Positions 16,005 through 24,665 of a stretch of DNA of 64,000 nt are shown piece by piece. The DNA lies in the NCBI RefSeq assembly GCF_002920915.1, contig NZ_PQVF01000009.1, positions 1 through 64,000 of the forward strand. Direction: 5' to 3'. Position numbers and translations under genes: made by a program. Position 1 is the first letter of the stretch, and every line of letters starts with the position of its first letter. The notes below the pieces were generated by a model. That model made no database searches. It was not told where the DNA came from and saw nothing but the letters and a program-made list of their open reading frames with translations. The DNA comes from Solitalea longa (GTDB taxonomy: Bacteria > Bacteroidota > Bacteroidia > Sphingobacteriales > Sphingobacteriaceae).

Positions 16005-16327
16005 TCACGGCCGTTTCATCAGGGAATATTTTTTTACTGGCAGCTATTCTGTTCGGCCTTGGAGCCACAGGGGTTGTGATCCGCCGCAATATTTTGTTTA
16101 TGCTTATTTCGGTAGAAATTATGCTTAATTCAGCAGGATTGGCTTTTATCGCTGCAGGTACCAAATGGGTACAAGCCGATGGACAGGTGATGTTCCTGTT
16201 TATATTAAGTATGGCTGCTGCAGAAGTGTCCGTTGGGTTGGCGCTGATCATGCAAATTTTTCATCAACATAAAACATTAGACGTAGATGAATTGGAACAA
16301 TTAAGAGATAATAATAGAATTAAATGA
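16001..16327 (+). CDS. nuoK: NADH-quinone oxidoreductase subunit K
   Basis: A 108-residue subunit with three membrane helices and two conserved buried acidic residues (in 'LISVEIMLNSAGLAF' and 'MAAAEVSVGLAL'), characteristic of NuoK/MrpC proteins, which take part in proton pumping. Start is set by AGGAGG about 7 nt upstream (15989-15994 region) and overlap with nuoJ; it ends overlapping nuoL. Confidence 0.95.
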   Translation: MITAVSSGNIFLLAAILFGLGATGVVIRRNILFMLISVEIMLNSAGLAFIAAGTKWVQADGQVMFLFILSMAAAEVSVGLALIMQIFHQHKTLDVDELEQLRDNNRIK

Positions 16328-18198
16328 ACACTGTAATTTGGCTACTTCCGGCATTACCATTACTCGGCTTTTTGCTGCTGGCATTTTTGGGGGCACAATT
16401 GAACAGGACTACAGTGGCCTGTATTGGAATTGGTAGTGTTTCATTAGCCGCAATCTTAGGTTTATACCTGGCGATCAACTTTATAAGCGCAGCTCCCGCA
16501 AGCGGTTACATTTCACAAACGCTTTGGAATTGGATGCAGGTCGGCTCATTTAAAGCCGGCATTACATTACATTACGATGCTCTTTCATTGGTATTTGTTT
16601 TTGTCATCACCTTTGTTGGTGCGCTTATTCATATCTATTCTGCAGAGTTTATGGGTCACGACGAATCCTTCGCAAGGTTCTTCGCCTATTTAAACCTTTT
16701 TGTTTGTTCTATGCTCATCCTGGTTTTAGCCGACAACCTGGTACTAATGTACCTCGGCTGGGAAGGTGTGGGATTGTGCAGCTATTTACTCATTGGTTTT
16801 TGGTACAAAAATTCAAAAAATGGCATAGCAGCTCAAAAGGCTTTCATTATTACCCGTATTGGTGATACAGCGCTAGCCATTGGCATGTTTTTACTATTTA
16901 AAGAACTTGGCAGCCTTATTATAACTGATATTTCACAACACGCTTCCGAAAAGCTAACCAAAGGATCATCGAACGCCAACTTAATCGCATTGCTTTTATT
17001 AGGAGGAGCTGTAGGCAAATCGGCTCAGCTGCCATTACAAACATGGTTGCCCGACGCCATGGCAGGCCCCTCGCCGGTAAGTGCGCTTATTCATGCGGCC
17101 ACTATGGTTACAGCAGGCATTTATTTAATTGCCCGTATGCACGCAATCTTTGAGCTTTCGCCAATTGGCATGCATGTGGTTGCAATTGTTGGCGCAGCAA
17201 CATTGTTAATTGCTGCTACATCTGCACTGGCACAGCAAGATATAAAAAGAGTGCTTGCCTACTCTACAATTAGCCAGTTGGGTTACATGTTTTTAGCACT
17301 GGGCGTAGGAGCATGGTGGGCAGCCATTTTTCATTTTATGATTCATGCTTTTTTTAAAGCGCTGTTATTTCTTGGCGCCGGAACTGTTATTGAGGCTCAA
17401 CATCATGAACATAATATGCTTAATATGGGAGGATTGAAAAACAAGCTTCCCACCGTTTTCAAAACCTTTGTTATTGGTTCGGCAGCATTGGCGGCATTAC
17501 CTTTAGTAAGTGCCGGTTTTTACAGTAAAGACGCTATTATTTGGTACTCATTAACCGCCCAAAATGGGTCTCCTTTACTATGGCTGGTAGCGATTATTGG
17601 CTCATTTATTACTGCTTTATATACCTGCCGCATGGTGGTTCTTACTTTTTTCGGAACGTCTAAAACCGAACTCAGCTATCTGCCAGGCCCAAAAATGCAT
17701 ATTCCTTTAGTTGTACTGGCCTTTCTTTCCGTAGTCGGCGGTTTTATTGAGCTACCACATAATTTCGGTCATGTTACATTGTTCTCGCATTTAGTAGAAA
17801 ATGTTCTTCCCGCTACTCAACAAAAAATCGACCCCTCCGAATTCCTCTTTCAACTGATCGCCGCTGGAGTTTGTTTAAGTGGCATTTTCCTCGGTTGGAA
17901 ATTATACAATGGAAGCCGGGAAAAAATAGTAAATCTTGAATCAGGAGGTGTTTTTAAATTCTTTTTAAACGGATGGTATTTCGATGCACTGTATAAAATT
18001 CTATTTCAACAACCTTATTATTTCATGGCCCGCATCAATAAAAACGACGTTATTGATAAACTGAATGGTGCAATTGTTTTTACAAGCAACTGGCTAAGTA
18101 ATCAACTGGCGAGTTCGCAAACGGGTTCCATGCGCTGGTATATAATGGGAATTATTGCCGGCGCCATAATGATCTTAACACTTCAACTGGTTTTATGA
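16324..18198 (+). CDS. nuoL: NADH-quinone oxidoreductase subunit L
   Basis: NuoL is the distal antiporter-like proton-pumping subunit with the long lateral helix. The 624-residue product has about 16 helices, the proton-antiporter core 'WEGVGLCSYLLIGFWY', 'PLQTWLPDAMAGPSPVSALIHAATMVTAG' (in part) and 'YSTISQLGYMF', and the C-terminal lateral helix extension. It overlaps nuoK and nuoM by 4 bp at either end. Confidence 0.96.
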   Translation: MNTVIWLLPALPLLGFLLLAFLGAQLNRTTVACIGIGSVSLAAILGLYLAINFISAAPASGYISQTLWNWMQVGSFKAGITLHYDALSLVFVFVITFVGALIHIYSAEFMGHDESFARFFAYLNLFVCSMLILVLADNLVLMYLGWEGVGLCSYLLIGFWYKNSKNGIAAQKAFIITRIGDTALAIGMFLLFKELGSLIITDISQHASEKLTKGSSNANLIALLLLGGAVGKSAQLPLQTWLPDAMAGPSPVSALIHAATMVTAGIYLIARMHAIFELSPIGMHVVAIVGAATLLIAATSALAQQDIKRVLAYSTISQLGYMFLALGVGAWWAAIFHFMIHAFFKALLFLGAGTVIEAQHHEHNMLNMGGLKNKLPTVFKTFVIGSAALAALPLVSAGFYSKDAIIWYSLTAQNGSPLLWLVAIIGSFITALYTCRMVVLTFFGTSKTELSYLPGPKMHIPLVVLAFLSVVGGFIELPHNFGHVTLFSHLVENVLPATQQKIDPSEFLFQLIAAGVCLSGIFLGWKLYNGSREKIVNLESGGVFKFFLNGWYFDALYKILFQQPYYFMARINKNDVIDKLNGAIVFTSNWLSNQLASSQTGSMRWYIMGIIAGAIMILTLQLVL

Positions 18199-19739
18199 TA
18201 CTCGTCTGGCTGATCATTATCTTAATGTCGGGCGGTATTTTAGCCTGGATCTGTGGATATTTTCTAACTCATTTATCCAAGTGGATAGCCCTTGTTTCCT
18301 GCTTAATTTCATTGATCATTACTGGTCGGCTTTGGTTTGATCTTTATAATAGGATCGACTTACAAAACCAAACCGGTTGGCTCATGGAGTTCAGCGTTCC
18401 ATGGATAAAACCCTTGGGAATCACCTTTCATTTAGCGTTAGATGGATTGAGTTTAACTTTATTATTGCTCACCTTTTTCCTGGGCCTTGCCGCCATTCTT
18501 TGTTCCTGGCGAGAAATCACATCGAAACAACCGTTCTTCTATTTTAATCTCGTATGGGTTTTAGCTGGAATAACAGGCGTTTTCCTTGCCATGGATCTTT
18601 TCCTGTTCTATTTTTTCTGGGAGGTAATGCTAATACCCATGTATTTCATGATCAGCATTTGGGGCAGCGAGCGGCGGATCTATTCATCTTATAAATTCTT
18701 TTTATTTACCCAGGCAAGCGGCTTGTTGATGTTATTGGCCATTATCACCTTATATTTTATCCATGCACATACTTCGGGATATTACACATTCGATTATGAT
18801 CAGCTGTTAACATCATCCCTTAAAAGTAACTATAGCTTGTTTATAGCTATTGGCTTTTTTATTGCCTTTACGGTGAAGCTGCCCTTGTTTCCGTTTCATA
18901 CATGGCTGCCCGACGCACATTCAGAAGCACCAACAGCAGGAAGTGTGATCCTGGCCGGACTAATGCTAAAAACTGGAGCATATGGCCTAATTCGATTTGT
19001 GCTCCCTCTATTCCCTACCGAAGCTATTCAAATAAGTGACTGGGCGCTTATGCTAGGGGTTATCTCGATTTTATACGGAGCCTTGCAAGCCTTTGGACAA
19101 ACGGACTTAAAACGATTAATAGCGTATACCAGTGTTAGCCATATGGGCTTTATTGTTTTGGGTGTATTTTCTTTTAATGAACTTGCTTTACAGGGAGTGG
19201 TTTTGCAAATGATCACCCATGGTATTAGCACTGCGGCTTTATTTATTTTAGCAGGATTTCTAAAAGAACGATTGCATACCCGCGACATAAACCAAATGGG
19301 AGGCTTATGGAGCCTTGCACCACAAATGGGCTCAATAGGTTTGTTATTTGCTATGGCCAGTTGTGGATTGCCTGTGCTTGGAAACTTTATCGCCGAGTTT
19401 CTGATTTTACTTGGTGCATTTCAATTGCACCCGGTATATACTTCAATAGCCAGTATCGGCTTAATCCTTTCAGCTATTTATTCAGTAAGAATGATGCAAA
19501 AGGTATTTTTTGGTGAGGTGCAAAACGATCATGTGACTTTCCACGATTTTAACAGTCGTGAAAAAACCATTATGGCGCTGCTAACAATTGCCATTGTATT
19601 TGTGGGTTTGTACCCACAGCCTTTTATAAATATGCTTCAACCTTCAATAAAAAGCAGCCTTAAACTTCAAACCGAAATAAAAAACAGCAACAGTAATGAG
19701 ATAAGCCCTCAAAAAGGATCGATCATTCACCATAAATAA
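18195..19739 (+). CDS. nuoM: NADH-quinone oxidoreductase subunit M
   Basis: Second antiporter-like proton-pumping subunit, 514 residues and about 14 helices. Key motifs are 'FYFFWEVMLIPMYFMI' with the conserved Glu, 'FPFHTWLPDAHSEAPTAGSVILAG' (in part) with its Lys-bearing helix before it, and 'LIAYTSVSHMGFI'. The C-terminus carries a non-conserved polar tail. It follows nuoL with a 4-bp overlap, and nuoN starts 7 bp later. Confidence 0.96.
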   Translation: MILVWLIIILMSGGILAWICGYFLTHLSKWIALVSCLISLIITGRLWFDLYNRIDLQNQTGWLMEFSVPWIKPLGITFHLALDGLSLTLLLLTFFLGLAAILCSWREITSKQPFFYFNLVWVLAGITGVFLAMDLFLFYFFWEVMLIPMYFMISIWGSERRIYSSYKFFLFTQASGLLMLLAIITLYFIHAHTSGYYTFDYDQLLTSSLKSNYSLFIAIGFFIAFTVKLPLFPFHTWLPDAHSEAPTAGSVILAGLMLKTGAYGLIRFVLPLFPTEAIQISDWALMLGVISILYGALQAFGQTDLKRLIAYTSVSHMGFIVLGVFSFNELALQGVVLQMITHGISTAALFILAGFLKERLHTRDINQMGGLWSLAPQMGSIGLLFAMASCGLPVLGNFIAEFLILLGAFQLHPVYTSIASIGLILSAIYSVRMMQKVFFGEVQNDHVTFHDFNSREKTIMALLTIAIVFVGLYPQPFINMLQPSIKSSLKLQTEIKNSNSNEISPQKGSIIHHK

Positions 19740-19746
19740 CAGGGTT

Positions 19747-21174
19747 ATGCCAGCAATAGATCTGATAAAACTTATGCCATTAATCATTACTTCGTCAGGA
19801 GCATTGATCATTATGCTTATGCTGGCGGTAAGATCTGGTCATAAAACTGTTGAAATAGCTTGTTTGTTGGTTTATTCTATTGGCCTGGCTTACCTGTCGA
19901 AACCCACTTTTGTTTTTGAAGATAATTTATTTGTGGTGGATGGATTTGGTAAACTTTTCATGGGATTAATTCTGTTTTCGGGACTGATCATCACCTTTAT
20001 CTCTTATGCTTACTTTAACGAAAAAGAAGAGAACCCTAAGGTTTATTATGTTTTACTTTTACTAGCCACTTTAGGTGCTCAAACCCTGTGTATTAGCCAT
20101 CATTTTATTAGTTTGTTTTTAGGGCTCGAAATTTTAAGCATGGCCCTTTATGCGCTTATTGCTTATTTAAGAACTCGAAATTATGCCATTGAGGCAGGAA
20201 TGAAATACCTGATAATGGCGGCCTTTTCATCGGCATTTCTGCTTTTTGGCATGGCGTTGATCTATTCCGAAACCGGTACGATGGACTTTGCGGCAATTGC
20301 CAATATCATAAAATTACAATCGAAGATTTCACCTTATCTGATCATGGGATTTGGGCTGTTAATGGTGGGTGCAGGTTTTAAACTATCCATAGTACCTTTT
20401 CATTTATGGGCCGCCGATGTATACCAGGGTGCTCCAATGCCGGTTACTGCATTCATAGCAACCATATCAAAGGGTGGCATGCTCATTATTCTGTTTCGTC
20501 TTTTGGGCCTAACCCGACTGATATCCTTAACGCCCATATTTACCCTAATGCTTATCATAGCTCTTGCTTCCATGCTGGTAGGCAACTTACTGGCCGTTCG
20601 GCAACGTAATCTCAAACGAATCCTGGCCTATTCATCCATCGCCAATATGGGTTATTTAATGGCCGCCTTGCTAAGCATTGACGAAGACGGACTGCAAACA
20701 GCCACTTTATATACCATGATCTATTTTGTTGCATTGCTAACTGCATTTGGCGTATTGTCTATGCTGTCGACCAAAGAGCGCGATGCTGATGACTTGAATG
20801 ACCTTAAGGGAATGTTTTGGCAAAAACCATTAATGGCCTCCATTATGACTGTTTCCATGCTCTCATTGGCTGGAATCCCCTTAACTGCAGGATTTATTGG
20901 CAAATTTTATATTCTAAAATCAGGCATAGACACCGGGCAATGGTTGCTTATGTTTACACTTATTTTGGCAAGCATCATTGGCTTATTTTATTACCTGAAA
21001 ATTATTGTGGCTTTATTTACTGAGGCACCTTCTTCTGCAGCAGTACCCGAAAAAGGTCATCCGGTTTATTATTTTATAAATTTAGTGGTCATGTTTTTAT
21101 TAACCATAAGCCTGGTGGTATTGGGCGTTTATCCCCAACAGTTAATTTCTATTCTTCACACTATACTCTCTTAA
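19747..21174 (+). CDS. nuoN: NADH-quinone oxidoreductase subunit N
   Basis: Third antiporter-like subunit, 475 residues with about 13-14 helices. Motifs: 'LGLEILSMALYALIAYLR' with the conserved Glu, 'GFKLSIVPFHLWAADVYQGAP' (in part), and 'LKRILAYSSIANMGYLMAAL'. It ends the nuo operon; no strong terminator hairpin is obvious in the 171 bp before the next gene, which is AT-rich. Confidence 0.95.
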   Translation: MPAIDLIKLMPLIITSSGALIIMLMLAVRSGHKTVEIACLLVYSIGLAYLSKPTFVFEDNLFVVDGFGKLFMGLILFSGLIITFISYAYFNEKEENPKVYYVLLLLATLGAQTLCISHHFISLFLGLEILSMALYALIAYLRTRNYAIEAGMKYLIMAAFSSAFLLFGMALIYSETGTMDFAAIANIIKLQSKISPYLIMGFGLLMVGAGFKLSIVPFHLWAADVYQGAPMPVTAFIATISKGGMLIILFRLLGLTRLISLTPIFTLMLIIALASMLVGNLLAVRQRNLKRILAYSSIANMGYLMAALLSIDEDGLQTATLYTMIYFVALLTAFGVLSMLSTKERDADDLNDLKGMFWQKPLMASIMTVSMLSLAGIPLTAGFIGKFYILKSGIDTGQWLLMFTLILASIIGLFYYLKIIVALFTEAPSSAAVPEKGHPVYYFINLVVMFLLTISLVVLGVYPQQLISILHTILS

Positions 21175-21345
21175 AAAAAATAAACTTCTGTTTATCAATC
21201 ATTTATTTTCTTAATTTTAATTCAGCGTCTTTATATATGTTAGCTTAACCAGCTTTTTATTTGATAGGCCCAACCAAAAACGTTTATAAACCTTGTCAAC
21301 CAACTATTCTTTTTATAATAGTATCTTAGCTTCATAAATTACATT

Positions 21346-21639
21346 ATGAAAAAGTTATTCACCCTTTGTTTATTGGCATTAATTTGTTTTGTGGCCCAAT
21401 CGCAAAACGCGCCAACCCAAGCCGTAAAAAAGAAACCAAGTTTGGTTTATATCTGCCCAAGCTGTGGTTATACTTCAAACAAACCCGGCAAATGTTCCGA
21501 CCACCGTACACTTGTGCAAGAAGGCTACTACTACTGTAAAATGTGTGATGGTGTAGTTGCTAAAAAATCAGGAAAATGCACCAAATGCGGCATGAATATG
21601 GCCAAAATGGAACGACCAAAAGACAAGATGAAATCGTAA
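21346..21639 (+). CDS. Secreted Cys-rich zinc-ribbon-like small protein
   Basis: The 97-residue product has a signal peptide (cleavage near 'VAQSQNA') and two Cys/His-rich segments: 'CPSCGYTSNKPGKCSDH' and 'CKMCDGVVAKKSGKCTKCGMNM'. These resemble the heavy-metal-binding YHS/'CPMHP'-type ribbons found on secreted Bacteroidota proteins. Probable role is metal binding in the periplasm, but this is not certain. It stands alone after the nuo operon and is followed by a terminator. Confidence 0.7.
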   Translation: MKKLFTLCLLALICFVAQSQNAPTQAVKKKPSLVYICPSCGYTSNKPGKCSDHRTLVQEGYYYCKMCDGVVAKKSGKCTKCGMNMAKMERPKDKMKS

Positions 21640-21682
21640 GGGTTATCCATTAGCCGCTTATTAATCAAATAACAAATACGGT

Positions 21683-21710
21683 CGGAAGCTAAAAGCTATC
21701 CGGCTTTTTT
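21683..21710 (+). terminator. Intrinsic terminator after the Cys-rich gene
   Basis: CGGA-AGCT and AGCT-A-TCCG (21683-21702) form a short stem with one bulge, followed by a GC pair and a run of T at 21705-21710, on the plus strand. Confidence 0.55.
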
Positions 21711-21871
21711 ATTAATATGCGCTCTATTTCTACTTTACATGGCAACTTATATTAACTATTAATTATTTCCCATAAATATTTTTTATAGCCGATTAGTTTT
21801 TCATGTTCATTTCATCTTGGAGTTACAGATTTGTACCATAAAACAATTAAATCAAACCAAAAACTCTGAGT

Positions 21872-22669
21872 ATGAATAGAAATGTGAAACTTTTATTCTT
21901 ATTAGTTACAGCCACTTTAGGATTTTCCGCTTGCTCGAAAACTGAAAGCGGAAACGCTCACCTGCAAGTTAGAATGACCGATGCACCGGGTAACTATGAA
22001 GAGATCAATTTAAGTGTAAAAGAGATTGTTGTTAAAGTAAATGAATCGACAGACAACTCGTACGTATTAGAAGCAAACAAACAATTTAACATTTTGGATT
22101 TTAAAGTTGGATCAGCAACTCCCGACATTTTAGTTGCTGATGAAGAAATTCCAACAGGTAAGATAAAAGAAGTACGATTGGTTTTAAACGAAACTGGAAA
22201 TACGATTAAAGTTGACGGACAGCTTTATGACCTTAAAATCCCGAGCGGTTATTCATCGGGTTGGAAAGTAAAACTCACCGAAGAGCCTTCGTTAACGCCG
22301 GGCATTTCTTATTCATTGATATTGGACTTTGACGCTGCGAAATCAATTGTAGCAGCAGGCAATGGAAAATTTATTTTGAAACCAGTGGTAAGAGGCCTTG
22401 CCATTGCCACCTCCGGCACATTAACAGGAACAATTAATCCGGCAAATAAACAAGCCAAAGTTTACGCAATTACTCCAACCAACGACACTATTGGCACTGT
22501 TTCGGACTCGGAAACGGGCTATTTCTCTATCGGTGGATTAAGATCGGGTTCTTATAAGGTAGCTATTGATGTACAAGACACTACCTATGCGGACACTACT
22601 CTTAATAACGTTGGAATAGAAGCTGGAAAAACAACAGCTTTGGGAACAATCAAAATCAATCTAAAATAG
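21872..22669 (+). CDS. DUF4382 lipoprotein
   Basis: A 265-residue lipoprotein: signal peptide with lipobox 'GFSAC' (Cys21), then a DUF4382 domain (about 30-180; 'LQVRMTDAPGNYEEINLSVKEIVV' in overlapping parts, 'LRLVLNETGN'-like strand pattern, 'GKIKEVRLVL'). The last 90 residues look like a carboxypeptidase-regulatory/SpaA-like beta-sandwich ('TGTINPANKQAKVYAIT'). Typical Bacteroidota surface protein of unknown ligand. It is monocistronic with its own terminator. Confidence 0.88.
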   Translation: MNRNVKLLFLLVTATLGFSACSKTESGNAHLQVRMTDAPGNYEEINLSVKEIVVKVNESTDNSYVLEANKQFNILDFKVGSATPDILVADEEIPTGKIKEVRLVLNETGNTIKVDGQLYDLKIPSGYSSGWKVKLTEEPSLTPGISYSLILDFDAAKSIVAAGNGKFILKPVVRGLAIATSGTLTGTINPANKQAKVYAITPTNDTIGTVSDSETGYFSIGGLRSGSYKVAIDVQDTTYADTTLNNVGIEAGKTTALGTIKINLK

Positions 22670-22690
22670 TTCCAGCGTAATTTAATAACG

Positions 22691-22725
22691 GGGTTCTGTC
22701 TTGCTATGAGGCAGGACCCTTTTTT
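22691..22725 (+). terminator. Intrinsic terminator after the DUF4382 gene
   Basis: GGGTTCTGTC (22691-22700) pairs with GGCAGGACCC (22710-22719) using two G-T pairs, followed by six T (22720-22725). Confidence 0.75.
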
Positions 22726-22818
22726 ACACTTGCCAAAAGTTCATAAGATGATGAATTGAACTTAAAGACAGTAAATTGATTACGTGTTTATCTTTCAAAC
22801 TTTATATGTTTGCATGCA

Positions 22819-23136
22819 ATGAACAATGTTGTTTTTATCCGGCTACTAGTTTGCGCTTTTTTTCTTTCAGTTAATTTCCACGCGTTTGCAATAGAAGACA
22901 ATGCTTCTGTAAACTCAACTGATAAATTAAAACTGAAATTAGTTTCATCTAGCGCTGACTCAATTGGAAAAGGCAGAGAGAAAGGAGATAAAAAAGAAGG
23001 CAAAGAGAAGGAGATAAAAGAAGTTCCAAAGTCGCGCAGGCAAGACAAACCCGAAGCGATAAAGCCACCGGTAAAAGTTAAACCAGTAAAAGTGGCAAAA
23101 CCTAAACCTGTAAAAGTCAATTTCCGTAAACATTAG
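22819..23136 (+). CDS. Small exported Lys/Pro-rich protein
   Basis: The 105-residue product, started at the ATG at 22819, has a signal peptide ending at 'NFHAFA'. The mature part is strongly basic, with a 'KGREKGDKKEGKEKEIKE' stretch and a C-terminal run of PVKV-type repeats ('KPPVKVKPVKVAKPKPVKV'). No domain is recognised; it is probably disordered and may bind polyanions such as LPS or nucleic acid. It begins a four-gene tandem unit with an outer-membrane-like protein and a two-component system. Confidence 0.65.
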   Translation: MNNVVFIRLLVCAFFLSVNFHAFAIEDNASVNSTDKLKLKLVSSSADSIGKGREKGDKKEGKEKEIKEVPKSRRQDKPEAIKPPVKVKPVKVAKPKPVKVNFRKH

Positions 23137-23150
23137 AAATTGCTCTTTTC

Positions 23151-23972
23151 ATGAAATACCTCCTGTTTTTTTATTTGTTCATTTTATCAACTGCTGAATG
23201 CTTTGCCCAATCAGATACTAGCAAGGCAACCCTAACTCTAGCCGCAGTTTTCAGCAGCAATGCAAACTACTATGGACAAACCAGTGACGAACAAATGCCA
23301 TTGGGACTTGTTAATGCTACTTACCGTTTTCCAATAGGATTATATTTTTCATCGAATATTTACCACCTATTTAACACACCAACTCCGCCCATTTTATCGC
23401 TCGAAGCAGGCTATGATGCAACATTTAGCGAGAAACTAAAAGCTTCGGTAAGTTTTAATCATTCATTTTTTCCAAAAAACTCACCGGTTTTACAAGCTTC
23501 AAATTATAATACACTGGGAGCTTCGCTTACTTATAGCTATTGGTTAAGCACAACTTTAGGAGCTGATTATGCATTTGGAAAGCAACAGGACGTTTTTATC
23601 ACCTTGGGCAATTCAAAGTCTTTTGAGTTGGGCAGCCTGATCGACCAAAACGATGCCATTTCAATTGAACCGGCCATTGAGCTTGTTGGCGGAACCCAGC
23701 AGTTTTATCAAACTTACATTACCTATAAAAACAATAAGAACAAGTCGCCGAAGAATAATGGCTCTAACAACAGCAATTCAACGGAAATCACCTACGTGCC
23801 CAACTCCAGGTTTAGCTTTTTATCGTGCAACTTTAAATTACCCCTTAACTATAGCAGAGATCGATATTTAATTGAGACCTCTTATCAGTTTTCAGTTTTA
23901 GGAAAAAATGATGAAATTCCATTGGGAACATCTCATTCTTTCTTAGGCTTAAGTTTCTATTACCAATTTTAA
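23151..23972 (+). CDS. Outer-membrane beta-barrel-like protein
   Basis: The 273-residue protein has a signal peptide ('STAECFAQ') followed by alternating aromatic and polar residues typical of a small beta barrel ('GLYFSSNIYHLF', 'LSLTYSYWLS'-like strands) and ends in 'FLGLSFYYQF', the aromatic C-terminus of outer membrane proteins. No family is recognised. It lies 14 bp after the Lys/Pro-rich gene and 1 bp before the response regulator, so it may be sensed or regulated by the same two-component system. Confidence 0.65.
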   Translation: MKYLLFFYLFILSTAECFAQSDTSKATLTLAAVFSSNANYYGQTSDEQMPLGLVNATYRFPIGLYFSSNIYHLFNTPTPPILSLEAGYDATFSEKLKASVSFNHSFFPKNSPVLQASNYNTLGASLTYSYWLSTTLGADYAFGKQQDVFITLGNSKSFELGSLIDQNDAISIEPAIELVGGTQQFYQTYITYKNNKNKSPKNNGSNNSNSTEITYVPNSRFSFLSCNFKLPLNYSRDRYLIETSYQFSVLGKNDEIPLGTSHSFLGLSFYYQF

Positions 23973-23973
23973 T

Positions 23974-24651
23974 ATGAAAGTGCTCATAGTTGAAGATGAA
24001 TCAGCTCTTGCTGCAGAAATTGAAACCTTTTTAAAGAAAGCGTTTTATCTATGCGATTGTGCCATTAATGGAAAACAAGCGCTGGAAAAGCTGGGGATCA
24101 ATGAATATGATTTCATTTTACTCGACCTCGGTTTACCCGATATTGATGGTCTTGACCTACTTCAGCAAGCAAAAAAAATCGGCACTGAGGCTGCCTTTAT
24201 TATTTTAACCGCGCGCGGAAATATTGAAGACCGTATTCAAGGCCTTGATTTGGGCGCCGATGATTACTTACCCAAACCGTTTTCTTTGCTCGAGCTTCAA
24301 TCAAGGATGCATGCCATCTCCAGAAGGAAATTCGGTGTTCAGGAAAAACTAATAGAACTGGGTGAATTTAATATCGATCTGAAAAAACGCCTGGTTATTC
24401 ATGCGGTAAACGAAATAGAATTGTCGCGCAAAGAATTTGACCTGCTTAGCTATTTGTTGCTGCATAAAAATCGTCCTCTTACGCGTATGCAGTTAAGTGA
24501 GCATATTTGGGGCAATTTTGCCGACGACGATTATGATTCGAACTATATTGATGCGACGATAAAAAATATCAGGAAAAAATTAGGTGCTTTTGGTTCAACC
24601 GAATGGCTCGAAACCATTAGAGGTGTGGGCTATAAAATAAAAATGCGCTAA
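23974..24651 (+). CDS. OmpR-family response regulator
   Basis: The 225-residue protein has a receiver domain (1-120) with the acidic pocket Glu7/Asp8, phosphoacceptor Asp51 ('ILLDLGLPDIDG'), a conserved Thr and Lys ('PKPFS'), and a C-terminal winged helix (about 130-225, 'LSRKEFDLLSYLLLHKNRPLTR', 'TIRGVGYKIKM'). It controls transcription after phosphorylation by the kinase that follows 14 bp later. It starts 1 bp after the barrel-protein gene. Confidence 0.95.
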   Translation: MKVLIVEDESALAAEIETFLKKAFYLCDCAINGKQALEKLGINEYDFILLDLGLPDIDGLDLLQQAKKIGTEAAFIILTARGNIEDRIQGLDLGADDYLPKPFSLLELQSRMHAISRRKFGVQEKLIELGEFNIDLKKRLVIHAVNEIELSRKEFDLLSYLLLHKNRPLTRMQLSEHIWGNFADDDYDSNYIDATIKNIRKKLGAFGSTEWLETIRGVGYKIKMR

Positions 24652-24665
24652 CCATTTTATACAAC

